Assembly (NCBI GenBank): GCA_036417435.1
Contig: CM070900.1
Coordinates: forward strand, 170,180,815 to 170,244,814
DNA length: 64,000 nt
Direction of reading: 5' to 3'
Source of the DNA: Inia geoffrensis
Taxonomy: Eukaryota > Chordata > Mammalia > Artiodactyla > Iniidae
Under the pieces are notes generated by a model. It saw only the letters and a program-made list of their open reading frames with translations, made no database searches and was not told the DNA's origin. Of the stretch, positions 47,481 to 58,291 are shown piece by piece. Position 1 is the first letter of the stretch. Every line of letters begins with the position of its first letter. The translations under genes were made by a program, and so were the position numbers.

Positions 47481-48000
47481 GTAGCCTGCAGTACCCAGGT
47501 GGGATGGTGAATTGCCAAGGATGCCGGATTGCCTTTGAAATACAGTGACTCTGTTAGTGAAGGAGAAGTTCATCCTGCATGTTCTAAACAACGCCCAAGG
47601 CAATTGCCAAAGGAGTCTGAGGACATCCACCAGAATTCCCAGCAAGCGAGGGATTGGCAAGTTAATTATATTGTCCTCTCCCCATAAGTGAGTGTTCTCA
47701 ATATGTTTTCGTTTTTGTGGATACCACATCTGGCTTAATCCAAGCTTTCCCCTGACACTGTGCAAGTCAGGTTGCCACTATTAGGGGATTATAGAAGCTG
47801 AGTATCATGTATGGATACCCTTGTTGAATAGACAGTGATCATGGGTCACATTTCAAAGGTCATGATGTACAAGACTGGGCATAAGAACATGACATTGAAT
47901 AGAGGTTCCATCTTCCCTATAATCCGTAAAGAGCAGAGATGGTAAACAGGAACACTGGAAAATTAAAGCATCAGATTAGATTACTAACAGGAAAAACAAC
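47481..48000 (+). pseudogene. Retroviral integrase remnant
   Basis: 'DWQVNYI' at 47652-47672 carries the first catalytic Asp of the DDE core. A block with the second Asp, 'DHGSHF', lies at 47837-47854, about 180 bp later, as expected. The following region, with 'FHLPYNP' near 47908-47930, is interrupted by stops where the catalytic Glu would lie. Non-functional. Confidence 0.78.
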
Positions 48001-48359
48001 CTTGGCCAGGTGAACAAAAGTACTGTCCCAAGGTTTAATTCGTTTGAATGACCAACCAGTTACCCTTCATGCCAGCCTGGGGATCCCTGCCAAATCATCA
48101 ATACTGTAAAGTTATGGAAGTCATGGGAAACAGCCATTGTCCTGACTCTCAGCTATGCTGCTGAGAACACCAAGACCCAACATGCCTAGAAAGGCATTAT
48201 CTACTGGAATTTGCAATGAGATATCCCACTGGGATGGATGAGTTACTTTGCACTCCTGAGTGAGGGAGAGTTACTCAATCTCCACTGGGACCCTGTTGTC
48301 CTACTGCAAGCTGAACCTGTTGAAACTCACTATACCTTGAATGAATCATGAACCATTGA

Positions 48360-48660
48360 GAGAGGGGAGATAATGTGGGTTCTGGTCAGGCATATCTGGG
48401 CCCCAGTCCATCTCCTCACACTGGACAGGGCTGCCTCCCCTGGTCAATATGTATGGTATGATGCACGACCAGCTCAAGTTCCTAAAGCTGCCAACCTGCC
48501 TCTTCTCAAGGTCAGGTGGACATTTCTGTTTTCCATTGAAGTGATCATTTGGCCATGGTCTTTGTGCCCCCCATTGACATGGAGGACAGTAGAGCACACA
48601 TAGAAGCCCTTATTAAGGTCACCCAGCAAGCCTTAAATTATAGCCAGCCAAAGCCTGTCC
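48360..48660 (+). pseudogene. Probable pol C-terminus or env junction, degraded
   Basis: An open frame at 48373-48603 reads 'WVLVRHIWAPVHLLTLDRAA' at its start. Its position between integrase and envelope TM suggests the end of pol or part of env, but I recognise no domain. Its length is not evidence of function. Confidence 0.4.
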
Positions 48661-48900
48661 TTACTGAACACTAAAATGTCTCCAATGAGAAAAGCTGTTC
48701 TCCAAAACAGGGTGGTCTTGAACATTTATACTACCTTACAAGGGGGCACCTGTGTCAGTATCCAAACAGGGTATTGTGTGTTCATACCTGATGAGTCTGC
48801 TAATGTATCATGTTTATTAAATCACATGAAGACACAACTAAATGCCTGAGAGACCTGACACCCGTCCTAGGGGACTTAACATGTCAGTGGTCCAGATCAA
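48661..48900 (+). pseudogene. Retroviral envelope TM remnant
   Basis: A 57-codon open stretch (48676-48846, stop 48847-48849) contains 'AVLQNR' and then 'GGTC' leading into a CX6CC-like motif at 48751-48777, typical of class I type TM subunits. The motif is damaged: the seventh residue after the first Cys is Tyr where the first Cys of the CC pair would be. The surface subunit, fusion peptide and membrane anchor are not recognisable. Confidence 0.72.
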
Positions 48901-49080
48901 GAGGCCCCTGGTGGAAAAGTTGTCACTTATTTTATGAATCATTGTCTCAATCTGTGTTTTCTCTTGCATTGGTGCCATGGCCTCTGCCTCCAATGCACCC
49001 AGACATCTGCTAATAAGCCACCTCCATGTAGGTGAAACCTCTTGCTGACTGCTGAGCACACACTGAGGAAGAGGTAGACG

Positions 49081-49542
49081 TGTAAGATTGTAAGAGGCAG
49101 TCAACAGAGACGAAGTGTCGGAGGAGGTCATCAAGAAGACGTGACTTCAACTGACCTGCCAGCCGAACCCAGACAATCAGAGATTCCTCGTCCCCTCCCT
49201 GTCCTTGGAATGTGCATTCTGCTAGCCTTCCCAGCACCCAGAAGCTACCTGAAGGATACAGCCCTGAGATGGTAAGATTGGTGATGAGACCGTCTGGGCT
49301 GTGTATGTGACTGAACCCAGTTAAGGCCTCTGTATAAACTTTTAGGATTCTGGAGGGCGGGTGCAGAGACCTTTTCATCTTGCCACACCCAAGGTAAGCC
49401 TTGTAAGTAAGTTCCCTTGCTTATTAAGCCGCCACCTACCCATCTGGAGTGATCTGCCTCTTTCTTTCGTCTCTCCCTTCCCTCGGCATATGTGGGCCAG
49501 TTGCAGATGACGCCAGGAAGCTTCAGAGGTTGCAAAGCAACA
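49081..49542 (+). mobile_element. Probable 3' LTR of the retrovirus
   Basis: It starts with TG after a purine-rich stretch (49063-49080, possible polypurine tract), contains 'TATAAA' at 49333-49338 with GC-richer sequence after it, and ends near 'gcaaca'. About 460 bp and markedly less AT-rich than its flanks. No second LTR is present to confirm the borders, so start and end are estimates. Confidence 0.55.
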
Positions 49543-49689
49543 GAATGGAGCTATACAAGCGCAACAATTTTTTGATATATTATTGAACTTAAATTAGTAC
49601 TACTAAATTATTGATTAAATTAAATATTAAATTAATATTATTCTAAAATAGATTGGTATAAATCAAGATGATAATCACTAGGACAACCA
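49543..49689. other. AT-rich spacer
   Basis: Low-complexity TA/TTAA-rich sequence with no gene. Confidence 0.5.
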
Positions 49690-50055
49690 CTACAAAAATA
49701 TATGTATATATAAATAGTCATTAGTAAAATGAAAATCATAATCACAATAAGGTACAACTTCACACATATAATACTGGGATGCATGTAATAAAAAATGAAA
49801 GATAATAACAAGTGTTGAAGAGCATGTGGGTAAATTGGAATCGTCATACATAGCTGATGGGAAAGTAAAATGATGTAGCTGCTTGGGAACACAGCTTGGT
49901 AATTCATCAAAATGTGAAGCCTAGGGTTATCGTATGACTCAGCAATTCCACTTTTAGGTATACACCCAGGAGAACTGAAAACATACCCACACAAAAGCTG
50001 ATAGCAACATTATTCATAACAACTAAAAAGTAGAAACAACCCAAACTATATTCAG
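49690..50055 (+). mobile_element. Old L1 ORF2 fragment, plus strand
   Basis: 'aagtgttgaagagcatgtgg', 'tcgtatgactcagcaattcc', 'ttaggtatacacccaggaga' and 'acattattcataacaactaa' are in L1 order. It is truncated at both ends. Confidence 0.85.
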
Positions 50056-50456
50056 TTTATTGTCTGAGTCCCTGGACAAGCTCAGAGTGCTTTGAAGAAA
50101 GAGCAATTGTAGGATAAATGTGAAAATGTTATTTTCATAAATAATTTTATGAAACACACAGCCCAGACTGTGCTCTGTGATTCCCAGTTGGAAAACTATA
50201 CTCCATATCGGGAGAGTTGACCATTCTGCCTACTTACTTTTGGTAAGCAGGACCTCTCTTGTCCCTTTTCGTCCTGGTACACCTGTGGCTTTATGCAAAG
50301 TTCAAGGGTAGAGCAATAAACATGAAAGAACTTTTCTTTGAGTACATCAGAAACATCCTCTCCCGATGCCCAAAGATCACTTAGTGATAACTTGCAGAGG
50401 ATTGGAGTGGGGGTGGAGTACAGTTGTCCAGCAGTAGGGAGACACCTTGATAAAAT
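50056..50456. other. Non-coding sequence, nothing recognised
   Basis: Minus-strand frames of 138-145 codons that start in or cross the adjacent SINE extend into this interval. They are chance frames. Confidence 0.45.
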
Positions 50457-50465
50457 GTAACTGTT

Positions 50466-50669
50466 GGGCTTCCCTGGTGACACAGTGGTTGAGAGTCCAC
50501 CTGCCGATGCAGGGGACACGAGTTCATGCCCGGGTCGGGGAAGATCCCACATGCCGCGGAGCGGCTGGGCCCGTGAGCCACAGCTGCTGGGCCTGTGTCC
50601 AGAGCCTGTGCTCTGCAGCGGGAGAGGCCACAACGGTGAGAAGCCCGCCTATTGCAAAAAAAAAAAAAA
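50466..50669 (+). mobile_element. CHR-type SINE, plus strand
   Basis: Full body with a short A tail. A perfect 9-bp duplication 'gtaactgtt' lies at 50457-50465 and 50670-50678. A few bases are missing around 50580-50605 relative to other copies. Confidence 0.96.
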
Positions 50670-50678
50670 GTAACTGTT

Positions 50679-51090
50679 ATAAAATGAGACAATTTATACC
50701 GACTTGGGAATTCAAAGATATGTGAATATGAAGATATATTTAAGATATGAATGAAAGAGTTAACTATGCTATTTCCAATATTGATCCCCAGTGTCAAAAT
50801 AAAATTACACTACCCCAAAGAGTGAATACATCTGTTTTCTATTTTTCAGTTAATCACATATTACATCTCTTAAAAGAAGGTACATGAGAGGAAAGTACTT
50901 CCATTCTTCTGAGTTCTGAAATAAGTCCCTTTCCCAAAAGATTTTTATATATCCTGACTTTAAGAAATAATATCTATCATACATACATTATAAATGTACA
51001 TACTGAATGACTGAATAAGATCAATATATCTGCATATATTCATGGATAACAAAATTCTTTCTTTCTTCTTTGGGAAATTTCCCAGGTCTG
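50679..51090. other. Non-coding sequence, nothing recognised
   Basis: AT-rich, with no gene or named repeat that I can support. Confidence 0.4.
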
Positions 51091-51094
51091 GAAT

Positions 51095-51970
51095 TAAAAA
51101 AAAAAAGAAAAAAAAAAGAAAACAGAATGGCCATCATCAAAAAATCTACAAACAATAAATGCTGGAGAGGGTGTGGAGAAAAGGGAACCTTCCTTCACTG
51201 TTGGTGGGAATGTAAATTGATACAGCCACTATGGAGATCAGTATGGAGGTTCCTTATAAACTAAAAATAGAACTACCATACGACCCAGCAATCCCACTAC
51301 TGAACATATACCCTAAGAAAACCATAATTCAAAAAGAGACATGTACCAAAATGTTCACTGAAGATCTATTTACAATAGCCAGGACATGGAAGCAACCTAA
51401 GTGTCCATCAACAGATGAATGGATAAAGAAGATGTGGCACATATATACAATGGAATATTACTCAGCCATAAAAAGAAACATAATTGAGTTATTTGTAGTG
51501 AGGTGGATGGACCTACAGTCTGTCATACAGAGTGAAGTAAGTCAGAAAGAGAAAAACAAATACCATATGCTAACACATATATATGGAACCTAAAAAAAAA
51601 AAAAAAATGGTTCTGAAGAACCTAGGGGCAGGACAGAAATAAAGACACAGATGTAGAGAATGGACTTAAGGACACAGGGAAGGAGAAGGGTAAGCTGGGA
51701 CGAAGTGAGAGAGTGGCATGGACATATATACATTACCAAATGTTAAATAGATAGCTAGTGGGAAGCAGCCGCATAGCACAAGGAGATCAGCTCAGTGCTC
51801 TGTGACCACCTAGAGGGGTGGGATAGGGAGGGTGGGAGGGAGGGAGGGAGACATAAGAGGGAAGAGATATGGAGACATATGTATATGTATAGCTAATTCA
51901 CTTTGTTATAAAGCAGAAACTAACACACCATTGTAAAACAATTATACTTTAATAAAGATGTTAAAAAAAA
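51095..51970 (+). mobile_element. Young L1 3' end, plus strand
   Basis: L1 ORF2 3' sequence ('gaatggccatcatcaaaaaa' onward), stop at 51591-51593, 3' UTR ending 'taataaagatgtt' and an A-rich tail. It is 5' truncated to about 880 bp. The frame 51231-51593 covers the ORF2p C-terminus with few lesions. A possible duplication 'aattaaaa' is seen on both sides (about 51092 and 51969), but A-rich context makes it uncertain. Confidence 0.92.
51231..51593 (+). pseudogene. L1 ORF2p C-terminal fragment
   Basis: The frame reads '[20 protein letters not shown]' and later '[20 protein letters not shown]', the C-terminal part of L1 ORF2p. The endonuclease and reverse transcriptase domains are not present. 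No function is expected. Confidence 0.9.
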
Positions 51971-51975
51971 TTAAA

Positions 51976-52992
51976 AACTCTTGTGCATCAAAGGACACGA
52001 TCAACAGAGTGAAAAGGCAAACAACAGAATGAGGGAAATATTTACAAATTATATATCTGATAAGGGGCTAATATACAAAATAGACAAAGAACTTCTAAAA
52101 CAACAACAACAAAAAACAAAGAACGCTGATTTTAAAAAGGGGAAAGGACTTGAATAGGAATTTCTCCAAAGAAGATATAAAATTTGACAATAAGCACATG
52201 AAAAGATGCCCAGTATCACAAATCACTGAGGAAATGCAAATCAAAACCACACAAGAACTATCACTTCATATCCAATAGGATGGCTATTATTAAAACAACA
52301 ATAACAAACAAAACAAAACAAAAACAAAGTGTAGGCAAGGATGTGGAGAAAGTGGAACCCTTGTACACTACTGGTGAGAAGGTAAATTGGTGCAGCTGCA
52401 GTGGAAAACAGTGTAATGATTCCTCAAAACATTAAACATAGAATTACTGTATCATCCAGCAATACAACTCTGTGTCTGTACCCCAAAGGAATGAAAGCAG
52501 AGACTTGAATAGATATTTGCACGCCCATATTCATAACAGCGTATTCACAGCAGCAAAATATGGAATGTAAACAACCCACACTCCCATCAGCGATTATAGA
52601 TCAACAAAATGTGGTCCTTCCACACAATGGAATATTATTCAGCCTTAAAGAGGAAAGACATTCTGACACCTACAGTAACATAGATGAACCTTGAGGACAT
52701 TATGTTCAGTGACATAAGCCAGTCACAAAAGGACAAATACTGTATGATCCACTTACTTGAGGTCGCTGGAGGAGTTAAATTCATGGAGCCAGAGCAGTGG
52801 TCGCCAGGGGCTGTGGTACCTGGAATTGTCTAACAGGTGTAGAGTTTCAGTTTTGCAACATGAAAAAGTCCTGAAGATGGACAACAATGATGGTGACACA
52901 ACAAAGTGAATGTACTTAATGCCACTGAACTGTACATTCAAAATGGTAAATTTCATGTTGTATACATTCTACCACAATTTAAAAAAAATAGA
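51976..52992 (+). mobile_element. Old L1 3' end, plus strand
   Basis: It starts abruptly at 'ctcttgtgcatcaaaggaca' and runs through ORF2 3' landmarks ('gggaaatatttacaaattat', 'aaagatgcccagtatcacaa', 'caatggaatattattcagcc') to a 3' UTR with 'ggagccagagcagtggtcgc' and 'aaatttcatgttgtatacat'. Many indels and an A/C-rich insertion near 52295-52325 mark an old L1M lineage. Its left end coincides with the end of the younger L1. Confidence 0.9.
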
Positions 52993-54314
52993 GGCTAAAC
53001 GTAACTTCATATATATTTTATAATAGAATGTTAAGCTTTACAGATCAAGTTCTTTATAGATATCAAAGTTAGCATTAAACTATAATGTAGTGAAGCAACA
53101 AAAAATTTAATAGAAATAATGCACTATATCAACGTTTTTGTATTAGTCCTCTTTAAAATTAAGTTTAGGAATGAGTTGTCATTTTAAGATAAGAGATGTT
53201 AAATAATTTAAGTATGTAAAAGAGTATTCAAATGTGTACATGAACTTGATTTATTATAACCTTAATTATAACCGTAATTTTAAAAAAAGAAAACAAACTT
53301 TCATCTGTATCAGCAAATTCAATAGATTTACTAAAATGTACAATAATTATTAAAATTACTACTTTAAGGCTACTTTAGAGGTTTTCCTTGAGACAGACAC
53401 GAAGAGCTAAGCACTTACCTCTTTTTTTCCTATAGAATCATGAAAACTTTATCATCACTTTATCAATTTATAATGATTTTCTGACAGTTAAAGGCAGAAA
53501 GCGAATAGCACTCTACTACCCTAATAACAGTGTTCAGGCCCAGAGAGAAAATTTAATAGTTATAAACCAAATTATGGGATTAAAGAGGTCAGAGAGATCA
53601 AATTGTTTTATATTCTAGTTTATAATTCTCATTTCAAGAACTTCATGGAGTAAGAACTATACTTGAAGCAGTTATAAAATGTGAAATTTATCAGGCCCTG
53701 AAATTTTATTTTACTTTTCCCACTTTAAGAAAAATTTTTCTCTCTTTATGTTATCTCTTCAGTAGATTATTATAAAAAAAACTATAATCCATGTTCTCAT
53801 TTACTGATTACTGATTATTCACATATTTTTCTTTCTAAATGTATTAAACATGTTTTAAAATGGAAAATATATTTTGCCATTAATAAATTCAATACATTTT
53901 GAATATGAAATCCAGTAAATAAAAACAGAAGCTTTCAATTAAATTACATCTCAAATTCCATTAATTGTTTTTAAATATTCTATTTAGATAATAGAATTTC
54001 TGCTTAGGTAATCTAGGGTAAATTTTCTAAAAAAGATTGCTCTAGTGGCTTTTTAATGCTTACTATATTAGGTCAAAGCCCTCAGGTAGGCGTTTGACTT
54101 CTCCATACATTTCTTGTTATTTTTCATCAATATGTATACATACATATATATATTATATATTTAGACATGTTTATATATCTAAATATATTATCTATTACCT
54201 ATTTATGTCTATCTATCTATTTACACTTTTCCTACTTAAGCTAAAATATTTCCCAACTTTTTTTTCTCCCTACTCTCTTGTTTTGAAATAATGTAGTTCA
54301 AATTTATTTTAAAA
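52993..54314. other. Non-coding AT-rich sequence
   Basis: No gene is recognised. A TA/CTAT-rich stretch lies at about 54128-54225. Confidence 0.4.
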
Positions 54315-54327
54315 GGTATCTGTTTTA

Positions 54328-54540
54328 GGGCTTCCCTGGTGGTGCAGTGGTTGAGAGTCCACCTGCCGGTGCAGGGGACACGGGTCCGTGACCCGATCCG
54401 GGAAGATCCCACATGCCGCGGAGCGGCTGGGCCCCTGAGCCATGGCTTCTGAGCCTGCGCGCCCGGAGCCTGTGCTCCGCAACAGGAGAGGCCACAACAG
54501 TGAGAGGCCCGTGTACCACAAAAAAGAAAAAAAAAAAAAA
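54328..54540 (+). mobile_element. CHR-type SINE, plus strand
   Basis: Full body and A-rich tail with one G interruption. A perfect 12-bp duplication 'gtatctgtttta' lies at 54316-54327 and 54541-54552. The right copy runs straight into a TA microsatellite. Confidence 0.97.
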
Positions 54541-54545
54541 GTATC

Positions 54546-54550
<5 letters not shown>

Positions 54551-54605
<55 letters not shown>

Positions 54606-54611
54606 ATATAT
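54551..54611. repeat. (TA)n microsatellite
   Basis: About 30 TA units with one TT interruption, starting within the last bases of the SINE target duplication. Confidence 0.96.
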
Positions 54612-54784
54612 TCCTGATTATATACTAATATGTGCTCATTGTAAACCATATTAAACATTCAGAAAAATTAGTAGAGAATAAAAATCCATCATAATGTCAA
54701 CAGCCGAGTATAATTCATAGAAATATGTAATGATTTTCTGATAGTACAAAGGGGAAGAAGTAAGAATAGCATATACTGCTTTAA
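54612..54784. other. Non-coding spacer
   Basis: Nothing recognised. Confidence 0.4.
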
Positions 54785-55280
54785 TTTCGTAGTTGCTGCT
54801 ATAACAAAATACCACAATAATACTGGCTTAAATAACAAAAAGTTATTACCTTACAGTTCTGGTGGTCAGAAATCCAAAAATCCACATGCTCTTATGGGGC
54901 TAAAATCCAGATGTTGGCAGGGCTCAATTTTTGCTGGAGGCTCCAGGGCACAATACATTTCCTTGCCTTTTCTAGCTTCTTGAGGTCACCTGTATTCCTT
55001 GGTTTGTAATTCTTTCATGTCTTCTAAACCAGCAATCTTGTCTCCCTAGTCCCTGTTACCATCATCACATTTCCTCTTGATTCTTTTTCTTCCCTCTTCC
55101 ATATTTTAAGAGCCCTTCTTACACTGAGTCCTCTTAGATAATCCAAGGTGATCTGCCCATCTGAAATATTTTTAGCTTAATCACTTCTGCAAAACCACTG
55201 TTAAACGTTAGGTAATATGCTCACAAATTCCAGAGATTAGCACGTGTATATTATTGGAGACCGTTATTCCGCCTATCAAT
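54785..55280 (-). mobile_element. MaLR-type LTR, reversed
   Basis: 'tgctataacaaaataccaca', 'tggcttaaataacaaaaagt', 'ttacagttctggtggtcaga' and 'gagaccgttattccgcctat' follow the order of a reversed MLT1-class LTR. It is more diverged than the one at 223. Confidence 0.62.
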
Positions 55281-55715
55281 GCACAAATAAAAAGTCATTG
55301 GAATTAAAGTAATGATTAAGGGTCTTAAAATGGAACCTCTAGTCATATCTTTTGTTATTAGTATTGTTATTGTGGTGGTGGCGGTTTTAATTTACTCATA
55401 GTTGCTTTCTATTTGTTGCAGCCAAGAATCCTGACTGATCTGAATATTTTTTAGCCTGAACACGAACCCCTTCTCTTTCTCCAAGTGTTCTGCAAAATGC
55501 TGTCATACACACCAATATTGTGTGAGTGGTGCTTGAAGAATAAAATTAAGGAGTGCTTTTTTATACAGTTATTCATAAAAATAAATGTATGAAAATACAG
55601 CCAAGAAGAGCGATGGTAGATATACAATTAAAATGGAAGGAAGGAAGGATGGGAGGGAGGAAGAGAGGGAGGGAGGCGCAGATCAAGTACTTAGATCATG
55701 AACTCTTAAAAACAG
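55281..55715. other. Non-coding sequence with a purine-rich tract
   Basis: A GGAA/GGGA-rich run lies at about 55634-55677. No gene. Confidence 0.45.
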
Positions 55716-55724
55716 GTGGTAAGG

Positions 55725-55918
55725 GGGCTTCCCTGGTAGCGCAGTGGTTGAGAGTCCGCCTGCTGATTCAGGGGACGCGGGCTCGTACCCCGGTCCGGGA
55801 AGATCCCACATGCCGAGGAGCGTCTGGGCCCGTGACCCATGGCTACTGAGCCTGCACGTCCGGAGCCTGTGCTCCGCAACAGGAGAGGCCACAACAGTGA
55901 GAGGTCCGCGTACCGCAA
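55725..55918 (+). mobile_element. Tailless CHR-type SINE, plus strand
   Basis: The body is complete from 'gggcttccctggtagcgcag' to the last body bases 'gtaccgc', but only two A follow. The 9-bp duplication 'gtggtaagg' (55716-55724 and 55919-55927) abuts both ends. So the copy has TSDs but no poly(A). Confidence 0.94.
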
Positions 55919-55927
55919 GTGGTAAGG

Positions 55928-57655
55928 AACAGAATTTCCTTTAGAAATATTTTTGATCTGGGTTGTAGTCTCTTTCTTTCATCTATCTCTCCATCTCTAT
56001 CGATCTATTAGTCTATGGATCATCTATCTATATATCTAGCATCTATCTAACATCTGTCTCTCATGTATATTTACACACATACTAAAGAGATACATCTTCC
56101 CATTCAGAAACAATACCATTCAAAATAACTGAACAGGTTTTTTTGTTGCAGTTTCTGAAATAAACACACACACAAGTGCATAAGATCACTTCTGTCTGAA
56201 AGGCAATAATATAAAGTTGCTCTTTGAGAAAGGAAAATGTGAAAATAAAAATATAAGCATTTAAAAAATAATTTAAATTTAATTAAAGGACAGCTATAAA
56301 GCTATACACCTGGACATAAAATTATTTCATTTATACCTATACTGTGCCATCAGGAAAAGAGAATTTATAGTTAGGTAAATAAAAGCTTTGCTTAGCTATC
56401 ACTTTGAAGTACAACTCTCTTGTAATAAAAATTTGACCATGTTTTCTTCTTCTGAATAACAAGTAAGTTTTACCTCTTGTTTTTTCTCACCATAAAGTAG
56501 AAAGAGATAAATAACCTTGCTATAAAAATATTTTAATATAGATAATTTTACCTACTAAAATGATCAATTTTGTCGGTCTGGATATCAATATATGTGGAAT
56601 ATAACTTGGATAACAGGAGGAAAAAAAATAAAACAGAACTAGTCTAAGAATTAGTGATAATTGTTAATTATCTCAGACATAAATGAGCTTCCAAGAATAC
56701 TACTATTGGATTTGTCATTGTGTTTCTGCCTTGTTTTAAAGGCTACATAACATCACAATTTATGGTGTATTATTACTTCATTTATGCGTTTTACTATTTA
56801 GATACTTATTTTGTTTTCCTTTTTTGAAAATTTAACATAACATTGTAGTTATTATCTGTATATAAGAATTTGGATTTGCATATACCTTTGGTAGTGTTTT
56901 CTAGCAGAGACAAAATTTCATGTGCTCTGTTGAGGAAATACTTTCTAGGAGAAATCTCTGGGAGTAAAGGAAGCAAGATAGTCATAGCTAATGGATATAA
57001 GACTAGAGAAAATATGGCCTCAGATAAATCAGCCTTGGCCTTATCTATAGGGGGATCCGGAACATAAATCACATCATAAAGTTGCCTTTACTTTGATGTA
57101 ATGTGATCGGCCTTTTGTAATTCCAGTATAATTCAATATTGAAAGAAAGATGCCCCTGGCAGAGAAAGGGGTTCTCCTGAGTAAGAAAGTTCTTTTCAGC
57201 CTAAAGACAATGGTCCTGAAAAGAAGATAGCCTTGAACCATTAGCAGCCAGCACTTAACAACCACTGAGGAATGGTGGATGGGGTACCAGCTGGCATCTA
57301 CTACATCTCACCTCTTTTTCCACCTAGATTCACTTTTTTCTAACTTTGTTTACTGCATCTAGGCAAAGCTACTCCAGGGTGCTGGATCATCACAACTGGG
57401 GAGAGTTACAAGGGGAGGGTTATTGGGATGAATTACATCCTTCACTGCTGCAGTTGGTCCTGAGGTCTTAACTGTTTACCCAGCATCTCCCTTCTCTACC
57501 ACCCATTTAATTAACATTTTCTCTTGGCTCTCATTTCTGTTGGTCTAATTTACTTGCTTGGTGGAGATCCAGAGAGGGTCTGAAACCCTGATTATCATGA
57601 CTTTATCAAGTTGTGGTTGTTCTAATTTCAACTGAGATGTACTTTTTTTTTTTTT
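55928..57655. other. Non-coding sequence with an ATCT-rich tract
   Basis: A degenerate (ATCT)n region lies at about 55978-56062. Open frames at 56806-57072 are on both strands with no motif. No gene. Confidence 0.4.
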
Positions 57656-57661
57656 TTTTTT
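57641..57661. repeat. Poly(T) run
   Basis: About 20 T bases next to the antisense L1 fragment. It could be the reversed A tail of an element or a simple repeat. Confidence 0.85.
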
Positions 57662-58175
57662 AACATATGGACAGCAAATTATTCCAACACCATTTCTTGA
57701 AAAGGCTATCCTTCCTCTATGGCATTGCCTCTGTCCTTTGTCAAAGGTCAGCTGACTTATCTTTTTATGTCAATTTCTGCACTTTCTATTCAATTTTGTT
57801 GATTTATATATCTATTATTTCATCACCACCATGTTTTCTTGATTACTGTAGCTTTATAGTACTTGAAATCAAGGAGTATGGGTTCTTCAACTTCATTCTT
57901 GTTTGGAGTTGTTTTTATTTGGCTTATCTTGGTTTCTTTCTTTGCCTTTCCAAATGACTTTAGAGTCAATTTGTTGATATCCACACACACAAAAGAAAGA
58001 ATTTGATTGGAATGGCACTAAAACTATAGATCAAGTTGGTAACTGAAATCCTAACAATATAGAATGTTGCAATTCATGAACATTGACTATCTTTCCACTT
58101 ATTTGCATCTCCTTTAATTTATTGCATCTGAGTTTTTACCTTAGCAGAGGCAAATTTTAAAAATTATATCATGTA
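57662..58175 (-). mobile_element. Old L1 ORF2 fragment, antisense
   Basis: 'ccaacaccatttcttgaaaa', 'cctttgtcaaaggtcagctg', 'gattactgtagctttatagt' and 'ttgattggaatggcactaaa' are the reversed L1 ORF2 landmarks in order. The 96-codon plus-strand frame at 57667-57957 is the reverse of this and not a gene. Confidence 0.85.
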
Positions 58176-58291
58176 GTAGGTTGGGGGATCCAGGATTGAA
58201 TGGAGAATGTGACAAAACCATCAACTTTATTACAGATATATGAAACAAACTCACTGAAGGGGGTAAGTGAAATGGTGCTGACCTAAGTACC

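Larger units (their letters stand above)
45689..49542 (+). mobile_element. 5'-truncated endogenous retrovirus remnant
   Basis: Retroviral segments appear in normal order on the plus strand: reverse transcriptase (about 45690-46290), a SINE insertion (46309-46524), RNase H, integrase, a short envelope TM stretch, and a probable 3' LTR. The 5' LTR, gag and protease are absent. Every coding segment is broken by stops and frameshifts, so the copy is inactive. The envelope TM type suggests a class I (gammaretrovirus-like) origin, but that is inference. The left end abuts old L1 sequence. Confidence 0.82.

Noticed and set aside
49333..49338. TATAAA as an active promoter
   Set aside because: It lies in a probable LTR of a dead retrovirus. 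Sequence alone does not support activity.
49010..49378. 122-codon minus-strand frame
   Set aside because: It lies mostly antisense to the probable retroviral LTR and has no domain.
50196..50797. Two overlapping minus-strand frames of 138 and 145 codons
   Set aside because: Their recognisable part ('RGMWDLPRPGHE', 'SRSAACGIFPDPG') is reversed CHR SINE. The same strings recur at every SINE in the window.
54236..54658. 140-codon minus-strand frame with an Ile/Tyr repeat
   Set aside because: It is a translation of a TA microsatellite joined to a reversed SINE.
57667..57957. 96-codon hydrophobic frame resembling a membrane protein
   Set aside because: It is the reverse strand of an L1 ORF2 fragment, which commonly yields Phe/Leu-rich frames.
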